NCBI RefSeq assembly: GCF_010983895.1
Contig: NZ_CP048836.1
Span: forward strand, 3,596,001-3,660,000
Source of the DNA: Nitrogeniibacter mangrovi
GTDB lineage: Bacteria; Pseudomonadota; Gammaproteobacteria; Burkholderiales; Rhodocyclaceae
DNA: 64,000 bases
Direction of reading: 5' to 3'
This document shows, in pieces, positions 33,398-42,581 of this stretch (its first letter is position 1; every line of letters starts with the position of its first letter). The notes beneath the pieces were generated by a model. It had not been told where the DNA came from. It saw only the letters and a program-made list of their open reading frames with translations, and searched no databases. The position numbers were made by a program, and so were the translations under genes.

Positions 33398-34108
33398 TCA
33401 ATCGATCCGGGCTGCCCGCGCCAGCCACCGACGCAGTCGCGCCACCACGGCGTCGGGTTGCTCCAGCGGCAGCATATGGCCGCGCCCCTCGACGGCATGC
33501 AGGTGCGCCCGAGGACAACGATGGGCGAAGCGCTCCAGCCAGGCGTGGTCGAGCATGGGATCGGCGCGGCTGAAGACGAAGTCGACCGGCACTCCCAGCG
33601 CGCCCAGCGGTTCGGCCAGATCGGTGCGCTCGGTCGTCACCCGCATCTGGTGCACGAACACCGCCTCGCCCAGCTCCGCGTCCATGGCCAGGATCGTATC
33701 GATGATCTCCTGCCGCGCATCGCCCGCATCGACCAGACTCGCCGCCTTGGCCCGGCTGATCCCCGTGTAGCCGTGGCGTTCGACCCAGTCGAGGATGGCG
33801 GCGCGCTGGCGCTGCTCGGCGGCGCTCAGGGGACACGGCGTATTGGAGATGAGCATGAGCCGGCCGACCGCACCCGGATGGCGCACCGCTAGGCTCGCGG
33901 CCAGGTAGGCACCGAGCGAGAACCCGGCGACGTTGGCCCCGTCCTCGCCGATATGCGCGCGCAGCGCCGCCACGGTGGCGGCCAGATCGGGCGCCTGCGG
34001 GATGGGCACATGCACGAGGTCCACCGTGTCGGCGAGCCGCTCCGCCACCGCCGACCAGAGCCGCGCGGTGCACATGGTGCCGGGAATGAGATGGAGCATG
34101 GGTTTCAT
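33398..34108 (-). CDS. alpha/beta hydrolase
   Basis: The 236-residue protein has the alpha/beta hydrolase plan. The oxyanion region is HLIPGTMCTARLW, the nucleophile elbow is GFSLG (Ser in VAGFSLGAYLAA), the acid is in SRADPMLDH, and the catalytic His is in GRGHMLPLEQP. No signal peptide is present. ATG 34108 is preferred; ATG 34120 in the same frame is possible and neither has a strong RBS. The substrate is unknown (esterase or C-C hydrolase type). It is divergent from rquA. Confidence 0.8.
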   Translation of the reverse strand: MKPMLHLIPGTMCTARLWSAVAERLADTVDLVHVPIPQAPDLAATVAALRAHIGEDGANVAGFSLGAYLAASLAVRHPGAVGRLMLISNTPCPLSAAEQRQRAAILDWVERHGYTGISRAKAASLVDAGDARQEIIDTILAMDAELGEAVFVHQMRVTTERTDLAEPLGALGVPVDFVFSRADPMLDHAWLERFAHRCPRAHLHAVEGRGHMLPLEQPDAVVARLRRWLARAARID

Positions 34109-34265
34109 GAGGGCGATCATAGCCGGAACCGGATGACGCGTCGGTCGTCGCCCGACGCGCCCGGGACGGCAACGGCAGACGACGCCCATGTTTGTTGGAT
34201 AGACTGTCGCGAACCGCCCTTCATCCACCCCACCCCGGCGCCACCGCCGGCCCGCCGCAGCCCCC

Positions 34266-34997
34266 ATGACCAAAGCCACCGCCGAAGCCCTTGACCCGAC
34301 GGCCGCCGACGCGCCCCCTTCCGCCGATCACACGATCCCCGACTATCTCGAGCGCACCTACCGCTGGGCCTACCTGAATCCGCGCACGGTGGCATGGCTG
34401 GACCGCCCGGCCGTGGTCTCGGCCATCCTGTGGGGCAACGCGCGACGCCTGATGTGCGCCGCGGTGGACCAGTTCGAGCCCGGGCAGCGGGTGCTGCAGG
34501 CCGCCTGCGTGTATGGCGATTTCACCCGTCTGCTGGCCTGCCGGCTCGGTGAGCAGGGCGATCTGCTGGTGATCGATGCGGCGCCGGTCCAGCTCGACAA
34601 CCTGCGCCGCAAGCTGGCAGGCCATCAGGTGCGCACCCGCTGCGCCGATCTGGCGGCCGCCGATCCGGGCATTGCGCCCGGCGGCATGGACGGCGTGGCC
34701 TGCTTCTTCCTGCTGCACGAAGTGCCCCCTGCGGCCCGGCGACGCATCGTGGACACCCTGCTCGCCTCGGTCCGCGTCGGCGGCAAGGTCGTGTTCACCG
34801 ACTATCACCGCCCCGCCTGCTGGCATCCGCTGCGGCCACTGATGGCGCTCGTGTTCCGACGCCTGGAGCCCTATGCCGCCTCGCTCCAGGCGGCGGACAT
34901 CGCCGCGCTGTCGCCCCGCGCCGCCGGGTTCGACTGGCGCAAGACCACGGTGTTCGGCGGGCTCTACCAACAGGTGGTCGCGGTGCGCCGGCGCTGA
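34266..34997 (+). CDS. rquA: RquA-like methyltransferase for rhodoquinone biosynthesis
   Basis: RquA converts ubiquinone to rhodoquinone, an electron carrier for fumarate reduction under low oxygen. The 243-residue protein has the N-terminal family region IPDYLERTYRWAYLNPR and ILWGNARRLM. Its SAM motif is the atypical VLQAACVYGDFTRLL (residues 76-90), with VYGD in place of the usual GxGxG that marks RquA. Further RquA-like segments are PVQLDNLRRKL, ACFFLLHEVP and VVFTDYHRPACWHPLRP. Recognition rests on this motif pattern. Its stop lies in a hairpin shared with the convergent MFS gene. Confidence 0.8.
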   Translation: MTKATAEALDPTAADAPPSADHTIPDYLERTYRWAYLNPRTVAWLDRPAVVSAILWGNARRLMCAAVDQFEPGQRVLQAACVYGDFTRLLACRLGEQGDLLVIDAAPVQLDNLRRKLAGHQVRTRCADLAAADPGIAPGGMDGVACFFLLHEVPPAARRRIVDTLLASVRVGGKVVFTDYHRPACWHPLRPLMALVFRRLEPYAASLQAADIAALSPRAAGFDWRKTTVFGGLYQQVVAVRRR

Positions 34998-35016
34998 GCC
35001 GGGCGCGCCGGCTCAG
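34994..35016. terminator. convergent terminator hairpin containing both stop codons
   Basis: CTGAGCCGG (34994-35002), GCGCG loop, CCGGCTCAG (35008-35016). The TGA of rquA and the TGA of the MFS gene occupy equivalent places in the two arms. Confidence 0.75.
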
Positions 35017-36230
35017 GCGGCGGTGCGCCGCCCGACGCCGAGGGCGGCATAGACCGACACCATCAGCACCACCGCCGCACCGCTCAGGGTGGTGGCATAC
35101 CAGCCCTGGTCCATGAAGGCGCCGAAGACCAGCGGCGAGATCGCGAAACCCACATCGAGCCCGGAATACACGGTGCCGTACACCCGGCCGGTGGCGCCCT
35201 TGGGGGTGGCCTTCTTGATCATCATGTCGCGGCTCGGGCCGCCGATGCCGACCGCGAAGCCGGTGGCCGCCAGCGCCGCCATGGTGCCGGCGCCACCCAG
35301 CCAGCCGGTGGCGCACACCAGCAACAGCAGCGCGCCGCCGCTCATGGCCAGCGCCACCACCCGGTCGCTGTGGCGGGTGTGGGTGGCGACGAAGCCGCCC
35401 ACCGCCATGCCCAGCGCACCGCACAGCATGTAGGCGCTGAGGGTCAGCGTCGCCGCCTCCACGCTGACGCCATACAACGCCTTGAGGATCGACGGCGCGA
35501 AGCTCTGCACCACCGCCAGGGTCATGGTCGAGAGCAGGAAGAAGGCGAAGCACCACCACACCACCGGCAGCTTCAGATAGGCCAGGTCCGATCCGCGCGG
35601 CGCGTCCGGATGGCGCACCACCACCTCGGTGCGCAGCTTGTCGCGCTGCCAGAACAGCACCACCAGCACCAGCGCGTACAGCCCGACCGCCGCCAGGTAG
35701 GCGGTACGCCAGTCGAGGGCCGTGGCGATGCCGACCAGGAAGGCCGGCGCCAGCGCCCAGCCCAGATTGCCGCTCAAGCCATGGGCGCTGAAGGCATGGC
35801 CCAGCCGCGCCGTGGACACCCGCTGGTTGAGGATGGTGAAGTCGGCCGGATGGAAGGGCGCGTTGCCCAGCCCGGCCAGCGCTGCCACCCCCACCAGGCC
35901 ACCGTAGCCCGTGGCCTGACTGGCCACCAGCGCCGCGAGCAGGAACAGCGCGATCGCGGCGAACAGCACCGGCCGCGCGCCGACGCGGTCGACCACGAAG
36001 CCGGCCACCGCCTGCCCGCTGCCGGAGACGACGAAGAACAGGCTCATGAGAAAGCCGACGTCGGAGAAGCTCAGGCCGAACTCGCGGATGAAGATCGGGA
36101 ACAGCGGCGCCAGCAGCAGGTGCGAGAAATGCGAGGTGCCATGAGCGAGGCCGACCAGCCCGATGACGGAAGCATCCTCTCTCAGGGTCGGGGTCGGGGC
36201 GATGGGGGCGTCGAGTGTTGTGGTATTCAT
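35013..36230 (-). CDS. MFS transporter
   Basis: The 405-residue protein has about 12 transmembrane helices and begins with a short Thr/Pro-rich cytoplasmic tail. Characteristic segments are GLVGLAHGTSHFSHLLLAPL, the loop DRVGARP between helices 2 and 3 (the A-like MFS motif), and GIGGPSRDMMIKKATPKGATG in the second half. The last resembles transporters of the fosmidomycin-resistance/CynX-like groups. ATG 36230 is the first methionine before the conserved part; the frame extends upstream into the AraC gene. It is divergent from an AraC regulator, which probably controls it. The substrate is unknown. Confidence 0.85.
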   Translation of the reverse strand: MNTTTLDAPIAPTPTLREDASVIGLVGLAHGTSHFSHLLLAPLFPIFIREFGLSFSDVGFLMSLFFVVSGSGQAVAGFVVDRVGARPVLFAAIALFLLAALVASQATGYGGLVGVAALAGLGNAPFHPADFTILNQRVSTARLGHAFSAHGLSGNLGWALAPAFLVGIATALDWRTAYLAAVGLYALVLVVLFWQRDKLRTEVVVRHPDAPRGSDLAYLKLPVVWWCFAFFLLSTMTLAVVQSFAPSILKALYGVSVEAATLTLSAYMLCGALGMAVGGFVATHTRHSDRVVALAMSGGALLLLVCATGWLGGAGTMAALAATGFAVGIGGPSRDMMIKKATPKGATGRVYGTVYSGLDVGFAISPLVFGAFMDQGWYATTLSGAAVVLMVSVYAALGVGRRTAA

Positions 36231-36258
36231 GCCGTCGATGGTACGTTTGCCGGGCAAC

Positions 36259-36275
36259 GCCTGTTTGCGACAGGC
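36259..36275. promoter_or_regulatory. operator candidate between MFS and AraC genes
   Basis: GCCTGT-ttgcg-ACAGGC is a perfect 6-bp inverted repeat in the 92-bp divergent region, suitable for the adjacent AraC-type protein. Confidence 0.4.
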
Positions 36276-36322
36276 CGACAAGATTCGTCGAGTTCCCGCC
36301 AATCCGCCGAAGGCGCTTCCCC

Positions 36323-37180
36323 ATGCCCACGACCCGCCGCAATGCGCTCCAGTCCGTCCCGGTGGGCAACACCGCCCCCTATGCGCCGACCCGCGAACGC
36401 CCCGTGCGGGCCCGCGCCCGCGCGCTGGGCAACGACGTGCAGGTCGAGCCCCACCACCACGCCTGGGGCCAGCTCGCCTATTGCGCCCGCGGCGTGCTGC
36501 AGGTGACGGTCGGCGCGGCCCCCGAGGGCGGCATGCCGGGCCGGGGCTGCCACCTGACCGCCATCGTCCCGCCCTCGCGGGCCATGTGGGTGCCGCCGGG
36601 CGCCGCCCACGTGGTGACCATCCTCGAGGACGCCCAGCTGTACACCCTGTACTTCGACCCCTCGGTGGTGCCGCCGCACTGGCAACAGCCACGGGTGCTG
36701 ATGGTCTCGCCGCTGATGCGCGAGCTGGTGCTGGCGCTGGTGCGCGCCACCCCCGCCACCTCGCCGGCGCGCCTGCAGGCGCTCGACACCCTGCTGCTGG
36801 GCGAGATGACCGAGGCCGCCCCCCAGGCGCTGGCGGTGCCGATGCCCGACCCGCGCCACGGCGACCGCCGCCTGCGCGCCCTGTGCGAGGCCATGATGCG
36901 CGACCCGGCCGCACACACCACGCTGGCCGACTGGGCGGCGCGCAGCGGCGCCAGCGAGCGCACCCTGGCCCGCCTGTTCCGCGACGAGCTGGGCACCAGC
37001 TTTCGCCACTGGCGCCAGCTGGTGGCCCTCGCCCACGCCCTGCCCCTGCTCGCCCGCGGCACGCCGGTCAGCACGGTCGCGGCCGCCGCCGGCTATGCCA
37101 GCGACAGCGCCTTCACCGCGATGTTCAAGGCCGCCATGGGCCAGCCGCCGACACGCCTGTATCCACCACCCGACCGCTGA
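36323..37180 (+). CDS. AraC-family regulator with N-terminal cupin
   Basis: The 285-residue protein has an N-terminal cupin sensor with metal-type His cluster VEPHHHAWGQLAYCARG and WVPPGAAHVV. The C-terminal double helix-turn-helix of the AraC family (TLADWAARSGASERTLARLF and VSTVAAAAGYASDSAFTAMF) ends at the expected FKAAMGQPPTRL. ATG 36323 was chosen since the frame upstream is Arg/Cys-rich and covers the promoter. The layout (cupin AraC next to a divergent MFS exporter) resembles NimR/NimT-type pairs. Confidence 0.88.
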   Translation: MPTTRRNALQSVPVGNTAPYAPTRERPVRARARALGNDVQVEPHHHAWGQLAYCARGVLQVTVGAAPEGGMPGRGCHLTAIVPPSRAMWVPPGAAHVVTILEDAQLYTLYFDPSVVPPHWQQPRVLMVSPLMRELVLALVRATPATSPARLQALDTLLLGEMTEAAPQALAVPMPDPRHGDRRLRALCEAMMRDPAAHTTLADWAARSGASERTLARLFRDELGTSFRHWRQLVALAHALPLLARGTPVSTVAAAAGYASDSAFTAMFKAAMGQPPTRLYPPPDR

Positions 37181-37314
37181 GCCGGCCCCGGACCGTCGCC
37201 GCCGGTGGGCACAGCGCACCGTGCCGCGTCAACGACCGCCGTCAATGCGGGGCCGGGGCGCCCCATGCGACCCTGCTCACCTCCGCCCCCGACCCTCCGC
37301 CAAGGAACCGTCGC

Positions 37315-37719
37315 ATGCCCATCGAGACCTTCGAAGACCTCCTCCAGGCCGCCCGTGCGCAACCCGATCCGCAGCGCCTGCTGTTCGTGTTCGCGCGTGC
37401 CGAGCTGCCCGACGGCGCCAGCCCGGAGGAGGTCGCACGCTTCGAGAACGGCCAGGGCGGCGCCCTGGCGCCGGTGATGTTCGTGGACAAGAAGACCGAC
37501 GAGCTGCGCAGCTTCGCCGAGCTGGTGGAGGAATCGACACACACCGGCGAGACCTGGGAGGTGGTGTTCGTCGGCTGCCTGGGCGGCCGTGACGGCCGCG
37601 AGCCGGGCGATCAGGAAGCCCAGCAGGCGCTGGAGCTCATGGTCAAGTCCATCCAGGGCGGCAGGGTGGAACGGTTCCTGGCCTGGCGCCGCAGCGGCGA
37701 GCAGATCCACATCGCCTGA
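37315..37719 (+). CDS. conserved hypothetical protein
   Basis: The 134-residue cytoplasmic protein has ETFEDLLQAARAQPDPQRLLFVFARAELP, a loop that accommodates VARFENGQGGALAPVMFVDK, and a C-terminal helix EAQQALELMVKSIQGG. Similar small proteins in betaproteobacteria are sometimes labelled ribonucleotide reductase alpha-like, but nothing here supports that activity. AAGGA precedes the ATG. It is convergent with the small gene at 37739. Confidence 0.75.
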   Translation: MPIETFEDLLQAARAQPDPQRLLFVFARAELPDGASPEEVARFENGQGGALAPVMFVDKKTDELRSFAELVEESTHTGETWEVVFVGCLGGRDGREPGDQEAQQALELMVKSIQGGRVERFLAWRRSGEQIHIA

Positions 37720-37742
37720 GCCGGCCCCGCCGCCCGGCTCAG
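37716..37742. terminator. convergent terminator hairpin containing both stop codons
   Basis: CTGAGCCGG (37716-37724) and CCGGCTCAG (37734-37742) are separated by nine bases. The stems are identical to those at 34994-35016, and again the two convergent TGA stops lie inside the arms. Confidence 0.75.
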
Positions 37743-37981
37743 TCGGCCCTGATCGCCCGATAGCGCCGCACCCCCTTCTGGCGCTGGGCGCGCAACACTT
37801 CGATCTTCTGTCTCAGGCGCTGGCGCGCATGCAGCCCGTCGGTGCGTTCGAGCTCGGCTTCGAGCGCGCGCTGGCGGGCCTTGAGCTCCCGCAGGGCCTT
37901 GCGCAGCTTGCGCCGCGGCGTCTCCGCCGGGGGGCCGGTCATCCACAGGCGCAGTCGTCCGATCAGTTTGCGGGTCTTCAT
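37739..37981 (-). CDS. small basic coiled-coil protein
   Basis: The 80-residue Arg/Lys-rich protein is mostly one long helix (RRKLRKALRELKARQRALEA, ELERTDGLHARQRLRQKIEV). It overlaps the stop of the Na/Pi cotransporter gene as ATGA and is thus translationally coupled to it. No family is recognised. The net positive charge could suit RNA or polyphosphate binding, which is speculation. Confidence 0.6.
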   Translation of the reverse strand: MKTRKLIGRLRLWMTGPPAETPRRKLRKALRELKARQRALEAELERTDGLHARQRLRQKIEVLRAQRQKGVRRYRAIRAD

Positions 37982-39822
37982 GATCCGGTCTGCTCCGGTC
38001 GTGGGACCGATCCGTTCGCATCGTCGGTCCGGTCGAGCACCGCCGCCACCTCCTCGGCGCTGAGCGACAGGTCGGCGGGGATGCGCTCCGGCGCATCGAG
38101 CGCCTCCACCAGCGCCTCGGCCATGCCCAGCAGGTGGCTCATCAGTTCGTGGGCATAGGCGCTGTCGTTCATCAGCGAGGTGGCCATCTGCGGCGTGATC
38201 AGGTCGTCGCGGATCAGGGCCGCCACGGCCCGGTGCCCGTAACGGCGCGCGTCCGCCAGGTGCACCTTGAGCGCGTCGAGTGACAGTTTCGTGACCGCCT
38301 CCACGTCCTCGCTGCGCAGCGCCGCCAGGTCGCGCAGCATCTCGCCGACGTTGATGCGCAGGCGGTTGTACTCGCGGCGGATGTGGGGGTTGGGCGAGGC
38401 GACGAAATGCACCAGGTTCTTGCGCAGATGCTTGGTCGCCTTGATCGCCGCGATCAGGTCCAGGTTGGCCTGCAGCACATGCTTGAAGCGCAGCGCCAGC
38501 GCCTCGCTCATCGGCTTGGCGGTGGCGCGGGTGAAGAAGGCGATGTTGGCGCTGTAGATGTCCTTGATGACCAGCTCGTACTGGCGGTCCACATCCAGCT
38601 CGATCACCTCGGCGCGGGCCTCGAGCAGGGCTCGCAGGTCGCGCTCCGACACCACGTCCGAACGGCGCAGGCACATGCCGTGGGCAATGATCGTGAACGC
38701 GTTGTCGAACAGGTGCAGGGTCTCGCGGCGCAGCGCGGTCAGCGCCACTTCGGGGAACTCCAGCGCCGTGGCACTGAGGAAGTGCGGGGTGTCGCGGGTG
38801 AGCGCCTTGCCCTTGAGGAAGTGCTCCAAGGCCGCCGCCATGCGGTCGATGAAGGGGGTGAACAGGGCGACGCCGACGAGGTTGAACAGGGTGTGGAACA
38901 CCGCCAGCTTGAGGGTGTGGTCGTCCGCCGGGATGCCCACCTCGCGGCTGATGACATCGACCGCGCGCACGAACGCGCCCATGAACACCAGCGCGATCAG
39001 GCCGGTGCCCAGGTTGAACGCCAGATGCGCCGCCGCCAGCCGCTTGCCTTCCACGGGCGCGCCCAGCGAACCGATGATGGCGGTGATGGTGGTGCCCACG
39101 TTCGCCCCCACCGCCAGCGCCAGCGCGTTCTCGTAGGTGATCTGCCCGGCCCCCAGGGCGGTGATGATCAGCACCAGGGTGGCGTGGCTGGACTGCATCA
39201 CCACCGTCGCGATCACCCCGAACAGGCTGAACACCAGCAGCCCGGCCACGCCGGTCATCGCGTAGCGGGTCAGGTCCAGGGTGTCCGAGAAGCCGGCGAA
39301 GCCTTCCTTCATGAAGTGGATGCCGAGGAACAGGAAGCCCAGCCCCACCAGGATCCACCCCGCCCCCTTGCTCGAACGCGCCTCGCGCAGCAGCATCAGC
39401 ACGCCGAAGATGAGCATCGGCATCGCATAGGCGGAGATCTTCACCTTGAGCCCGAAGCCGGCCACCAGCCAGGCGCCGGTGGTGGTACCCAGGTTGGCGC
39501 CGAAGATGACGCCGATGCCCTGCGCCAGATCGATGAGCCCCGCGCTCAGGAAACTGATCGTGATCACCGACACCAGCGAGGAGGACTGCATCAGGGTGGT
39601 GGTGACGATGCCGAAACCCAGGCTCTTCCACACCCGGTCGGTGCTGCGCCGCAGGACGCCCTCGAGCGCCCCGCCGGAGAACGCCTTGAACCCCGCCTCC
39701 ATGCACAGCATGCCGAACAGGAACACCGCCACCCCGGAGGCGATGTCGGTGAACGTCGAACTCGTCCACAGCCCATAGGCGAGCGCGACGAAGACGACCG
39801 GCAGGGTCAGGCGGGTGAACAT
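37978..39822 (-). CDS. Na+/phosphate cotransporter (NptA/PNaS family) with PhoU-like tail
   Basis: The 614-residue membrane protein has the duplicated family core. The first copy has MQSSSLVSVITISFLSAG and GANLGTTTGAWLVA; the second has VVMQSSHATLVLIITALG and GANVGTTITAIIGSLGAP. The QSS and GAN(L/V)GTT motifs line the transport path. The C-terminal 230 residues are helical and PhoU-like (YSANIAFFTRATAKPMSEAL onwards), usual in bacterial members. ATG 39822 starts the first helix; the frame is open further up but basic and unlikely. It is coupled to the 80-residue gene downstream. Confidence 0.9.
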   Translation of the reverse strand: MFTRLTLPVVFVALAYGLWTSSTFTDIASGVAVFLFGMLCMEAGFKAFSGGALEGVLRRSTDRVWKSLGFGIVTTTLMQSSSLVSVITISFLSAGLIDLAQGIGVIFGANLGTTTGAWLVAGFGLKVKISAYAMPMLIFGVLMLLREARSSKGAGWILVGLGFLFLGIHFMKEGFAGFSDTLDLTRYAMTGVAGLLVFSLFGVIATVVMQSSHATLVLIITALGAGQITYENALALAVGANVGTTITAIIGSLGAPVEGKRLAAAHLAFNLGTGLIALVFMGAFVRAVDVISREVGIPADDHTLKLAVFHTLFNLVGVALFTPFIDRMAAALEHFLKGKALTRDTPHFLSATALEFPEVALTALRRETLHLFDNAFTIIAHGMCLRRSDVVSERDLRALLEARAEVIELDVDRQYELVIKDIYSANIAFFTRATAKPMSEALALRFKHVLQANLDLIAAIKATKHLRKNLVHFVASPNPHIRREYNRLRINVGEMLRDLAALRSEDVEAVTKLSLDALKVHLADARRYGHRAVAALIRDDLITPQMATSLMNDSAYAHELMSHLLGMAEALVEALDAPERIPADLSLSAEEVAAVLDRTDDANGSVPRPEQTGS

Positions 39823-39972
39823 GGGCGGAATCGGCCGGAAAACGCGAAGGGAGGCGGCATGCAGGCGATCAGCATGCGCCGATGATACCGAGCACCGGCG
39901 CGCGGAAGCCATGTTCGCTGCAACATGGCCGGTGCCGGCGATCGCGGCTCGGCCGGAGGCGCGTCCGCGCCC

Positions 39973-40350
39973 CTACAGCCGCCCGCTCACGCGCATGCCT
40001 TCCAGACGCAAGGCCAGTGCCTGCTCCAGCTCGTTGAGTTGGCGTTGCAGCGCGGCGCGCGCGTCGGCGTCAGCGGCCGTCTCCAGCGCCGCGCGCAACT
40101 GGGCGCGCTTGCGGAACATGCCGATCTCCGGGGGCACCGCGTCGGCATTGCGCAGCACCTTGAACGGCATGCGGAACTCGCCGGGCGTCTCGGCGAAGCC
40201 GTCGGGCTTCATGGGTTTGCCGAAGCTCTCCGCGCCCGGGATTTCACCCGAAGCATAGGCGCGGGCAATGGCGAGGCCGATGGCCTCGTCCTGGGCCTGG
40301 ATCGACAGGTCGCGCCGTTTGCGGCGCTCGGTATCGGTGGGATCGGACAT
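39973..40350 (-). CDS. DUF1992 (DnaJ-related) domain protein
   Basis: The 125-residue cytoplasmic protein has the DUF1992 pattern: an N-terminal DEAIGLAIARAYASGEIPGAESFGKPM and then a helical segment FKVLRNADAVPPEIGMFRKRAQLRAALE. The domain occurs in DnaJ subfamily C member 28 homologues. In bacteria it is found alone, without a J-domain, and its function is unknown. Single gene; no operon partner. Confidence 0.7.
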   Translation of the reverse strand: MSDPTDTERRKRRDLSIQAQDEAIGLAIARAYASGEIPGAESFGKPMKPDGFAETPGEFRMPFKVLRNADAVPPEIGMFRKRAQLRAALETAADADARAALQRQLNELEQALALRLEGMRVSGRL

Positions 40351-40464
40351 GAAAACGGCTCCGGACGGCTCATTCGATCATAGCAAGGCCATCGGGCCGC
40401 GCCATGCGCGCCTGCCGGACACCGGCCACGACCGCCCCGTTGCCTCCGGTGCGGCCGTGGCCGG

Positions 40465-40493
40465 CCTGCCGGTGGCGAGGGGCCACCGGCAGG
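40465..40493 (-). terminator. terminator of the metallophosphoesterase gene
   Basis: A 12-bp perfect stem (40465-40476 with 40482-40493) and five-base loop lie 11 bp after the stop. No T-tract follows, so termination may be incomplete. Confidence 0.6.
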
Positions 40494-40503
40494 CGGGGAC
40501 GAG

Positions 40504-41613
40504 TTACTGGCAGCTACCCTTGGGGTCGGCGCAGTAGGGCACGTTGGTCCAGCTGAAGGCCTGCTTGCCGCGCGGATCGATGGTCAGGCGCAGCCACTCG
40601 GCCGGCGCCTTGGTGGAGCCCTGCACCGTGATGCGGGTCAGGTTGGGCACCGGTTGGGTGTTGTACACCTGACCGGTGGCGCTGGCCGGATCGGCCAGCG
40701 GCTTGTCACTGCCGTAGACGTGCGAATCGCCGTTGAGCAGCAGCACCGGGCCGCCGAATGCCTCGGCCAGATCCGCCAGCGCCTGGACGTAGCTCTGGTA
40801 GCCGTCCGTCTCGTTGGCGTCCACCGCCTCCGGGTCCCACATGTCGGCCTGCTGGGCGATCACCACCACGCGGGCGTGGTCGTGACGCGCCTTGGCGAAG
40901 GTGGCCTGCAGCCAGCGGATGTCGGCGGCGGTGCGCTCGGCGCTCTCCTTGGCCTGGGCGTCCGGATCGGCGAAGTCACCGCTCCAGGGCTTGGTGTCGT
41001 TGTTGGAACCGGGCATGTGGATGGTGGCGAACACCACCTTGCCGTCGCGCCACATCACGTTCTCGACAAACTGCGCGTCGGCCGGATAGGCCGGATCGAA
41101 GGCCTGCGCCTGGCTGTACACGGCCATGTCATGGCGGCCGAGGCTGCGCCCCGCCTTGGCGAAGAACAGCTCGCGCAGGCTGGCCAGCTCGTTGAGCGGC
41201 GCGCCGCTGCTGCCGGCCTTGCTCTTGTGGCAATCGGTCCATTCGTTGTCGCCCGGGGTGTAGACGACCGGGGCATTGAACTGCTGGAAGCGGTTGTAGA
41301 CCGCCAGGCTCCAGCCCGGATCGGCGGTGGCGATGGTCGGCAGGATGCCGGCGCTGGTACACGGCTGGCCGCCGGCGTGGATGTCGCCCACATGGATCAC
41401 CGCGTCCACCTCGCGATCGGCGTTCACCGAGTCGATCAGCCGGGAGGCGTTGTCCAGCAGGTTCTGGTTGTAGGGCCAGTCGCCGAATACGGCCAGGGTG
41501 ACGCGATCGCTGTCATGGCGGCCGTCGTTGTGGGCGTCGCCATGGGCGAGCGCAAACAGCGGCACGAGCGACAGGGCCAGGGCCAGGCCGGCCGCCAACG
41601 GGTTCTTTTTCAT
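40504..41613 (-). CDS. secreted metallophosphoesterase
   Basis: The 369-residue protein has a Sec signal peptide ending at ALA-HGD (residue 23). Calcineurin-like metal motifs follow: LAVFGDWPYN (D), VIHVGDIHAGG (GD-H), YTPGDNEW (GDN), and late His residues in LLNGDSHVYGSD. A Cys pair in CADPKGSC at the C-terminus and Cys in HAGGQPC/TDCHKSK could form disulfides. It is probably periplasmic and acts on phosphoesters. It is located near the Na/Pi cotransporter, which would fit phosphate acquisition. Confidence 0.82.
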   Translation of the reverse strand: MKKNPLAAGLALALSLVPLFALAHGDAHNDGRHDSDRVTLAVFGDWPYNQNLLDNASRLIDSVNADREVDAVIHVGDIHAGGQPCTSAGILPTIATADPGWSLAVYNRFQQFNAPVVYTPGDNEWTDCHKSKAGSSGAPLNELASLRELFFAKAGRSLGRHDMAVYSQAQAFDPAYPADAQFVENVMWRDGKVVFATIHMPGSNNDTKPWSGDFADPDAQAKESAERTAADIRWLQATFAKARHDHARVVVIAQQADMWDPEAVDANETDGYQSYVQALADLAEAFGGPVLLLNGDSHVYGSDKPLADPASATGQVYNTQPVPNLTRITVQGSTKAPAEWLRLTIDPRGKQAFSWTNVPYCADPKGSCQ

Positions 41614-41879
41614 TGCGTGTTCCTCGGAAGTCGTGGGGGAGATGCGCGCAAGCGCGCCCCGCTACGCTACGGCGAAGGTATTAAGGCTTCGTGATGGTCG
41701 GCCGGAAAGGCGCCACGCGCGCACCCCGCGTGCCGGAACGACGGCCCAGTGGCGCCCGCGGGCACCCGGCGCGCAACGGCATGTGAACCGAAAGGCCGAT
41801 TCGACTGTCTGAACCCGTGTACGGCGCCCCGCCCCCCGGTGAGCCGCCCTTCCAGACGATCGAAAAAGAGGAGAAGACC

Positions 41880-42482
41880 ATGAATCAGGTGCATCACAAT
41901 TCGCATGCACTCGACGTCGTCCGCCTCGGCGATGTCCAGTATCAGGTGCCCGAGCCCGGCGTGCTGCGCCATGTCGACGCACGCTCGGCGGCGGTCGAGG
42001 TGATGACCGACCTGCATCGCGTGCCCGCCGCGACGATTCCGCCCACCATGCCCCTCGACAAGGTGCGCCAGGCCATGGTGCTGCGCGGCGTGCGCATGCT
42101 GCTGGTGGTGGACGAGCAGCGCGCGGTCAAGGGGCTGGTGACCACCCACGACCTGCTCGGCGAACGCCCCGTGGCCGTCTCCCAGGCCCGCGGCCTCAAG
42201 CCGGCCGAGCTCACCGTTGCCGACATCATGATCCCGGTCGAGTCCATCGAAGCCTTCACCCTGCGCGACGTGCTCAAGGCCAGCGTCGGCGACGTCATCC
42301 ATGCGCTGCGCCACATCGGCCGCCAGCATGCGCTGGTGATCGAACGCGACGAGCCGGGCACCGCCCCCGCCGTGCGCGGCATCTTCTCCGCCTCGCAGAT
42401 CGCCCGCCAGATGGGCATTCCGCCGTTCGTGGGGGACGTGGCCAAGACCTTCGCGGAGATCGAGGCGGTCATCGGCGCGTAA
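41880..42482 (+). CDS. CBS-domain protein
   Basis: The 200-residue protein has a tandem CBS pair: the first around MPLDKVRQAMVLRGVRMLLVVDEQRAVKGLVTTHDLL, the second around VADIMIP and VGDVIHALRHIGRQHALVIER. CBS pairs bind adenine nucleotides or SAM and act as energy sensors. AGAGGAGA precedes the ATG. Stand-alone gene with a 266-bp non-coding stretch upstream in which I see nothing distinctive. Confidence 0.85.
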   Translation: MNQVHHNSHALDVVRLGDVQYQVPEPGVLRHVDARSAAVEVMTDLHRVPAATIPPTMPLDKVRQAMVLRGVRMLLVVDEQRAVKGLVTTHDLLGERPVAVSQARGLKPAELTVADIMIPVESIEAFTLRDVLKASVGDVIHALRHIGRQHALVIERDEPGTAPAVRGIFSASQIARQMGIPPFVGDVAKTFAEIEAVIGA

Positions 42483-42581
42483 GCGCGCACGCCCCTTCGA
42501 CGAGCGCGTCCCGCGCGCACGCGGGAACATTCACCGGCATCGACGCTTCCAACCCTCAGGCGGTCACTGAAGGAGATCGCG

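Noticed and set aside
37315-37719. Ribonucleotide reductase alpha subunit label
   Set aside because: At 134 residues, with no radical, Cys or nucleotide-site motifs, nothing supports this function.
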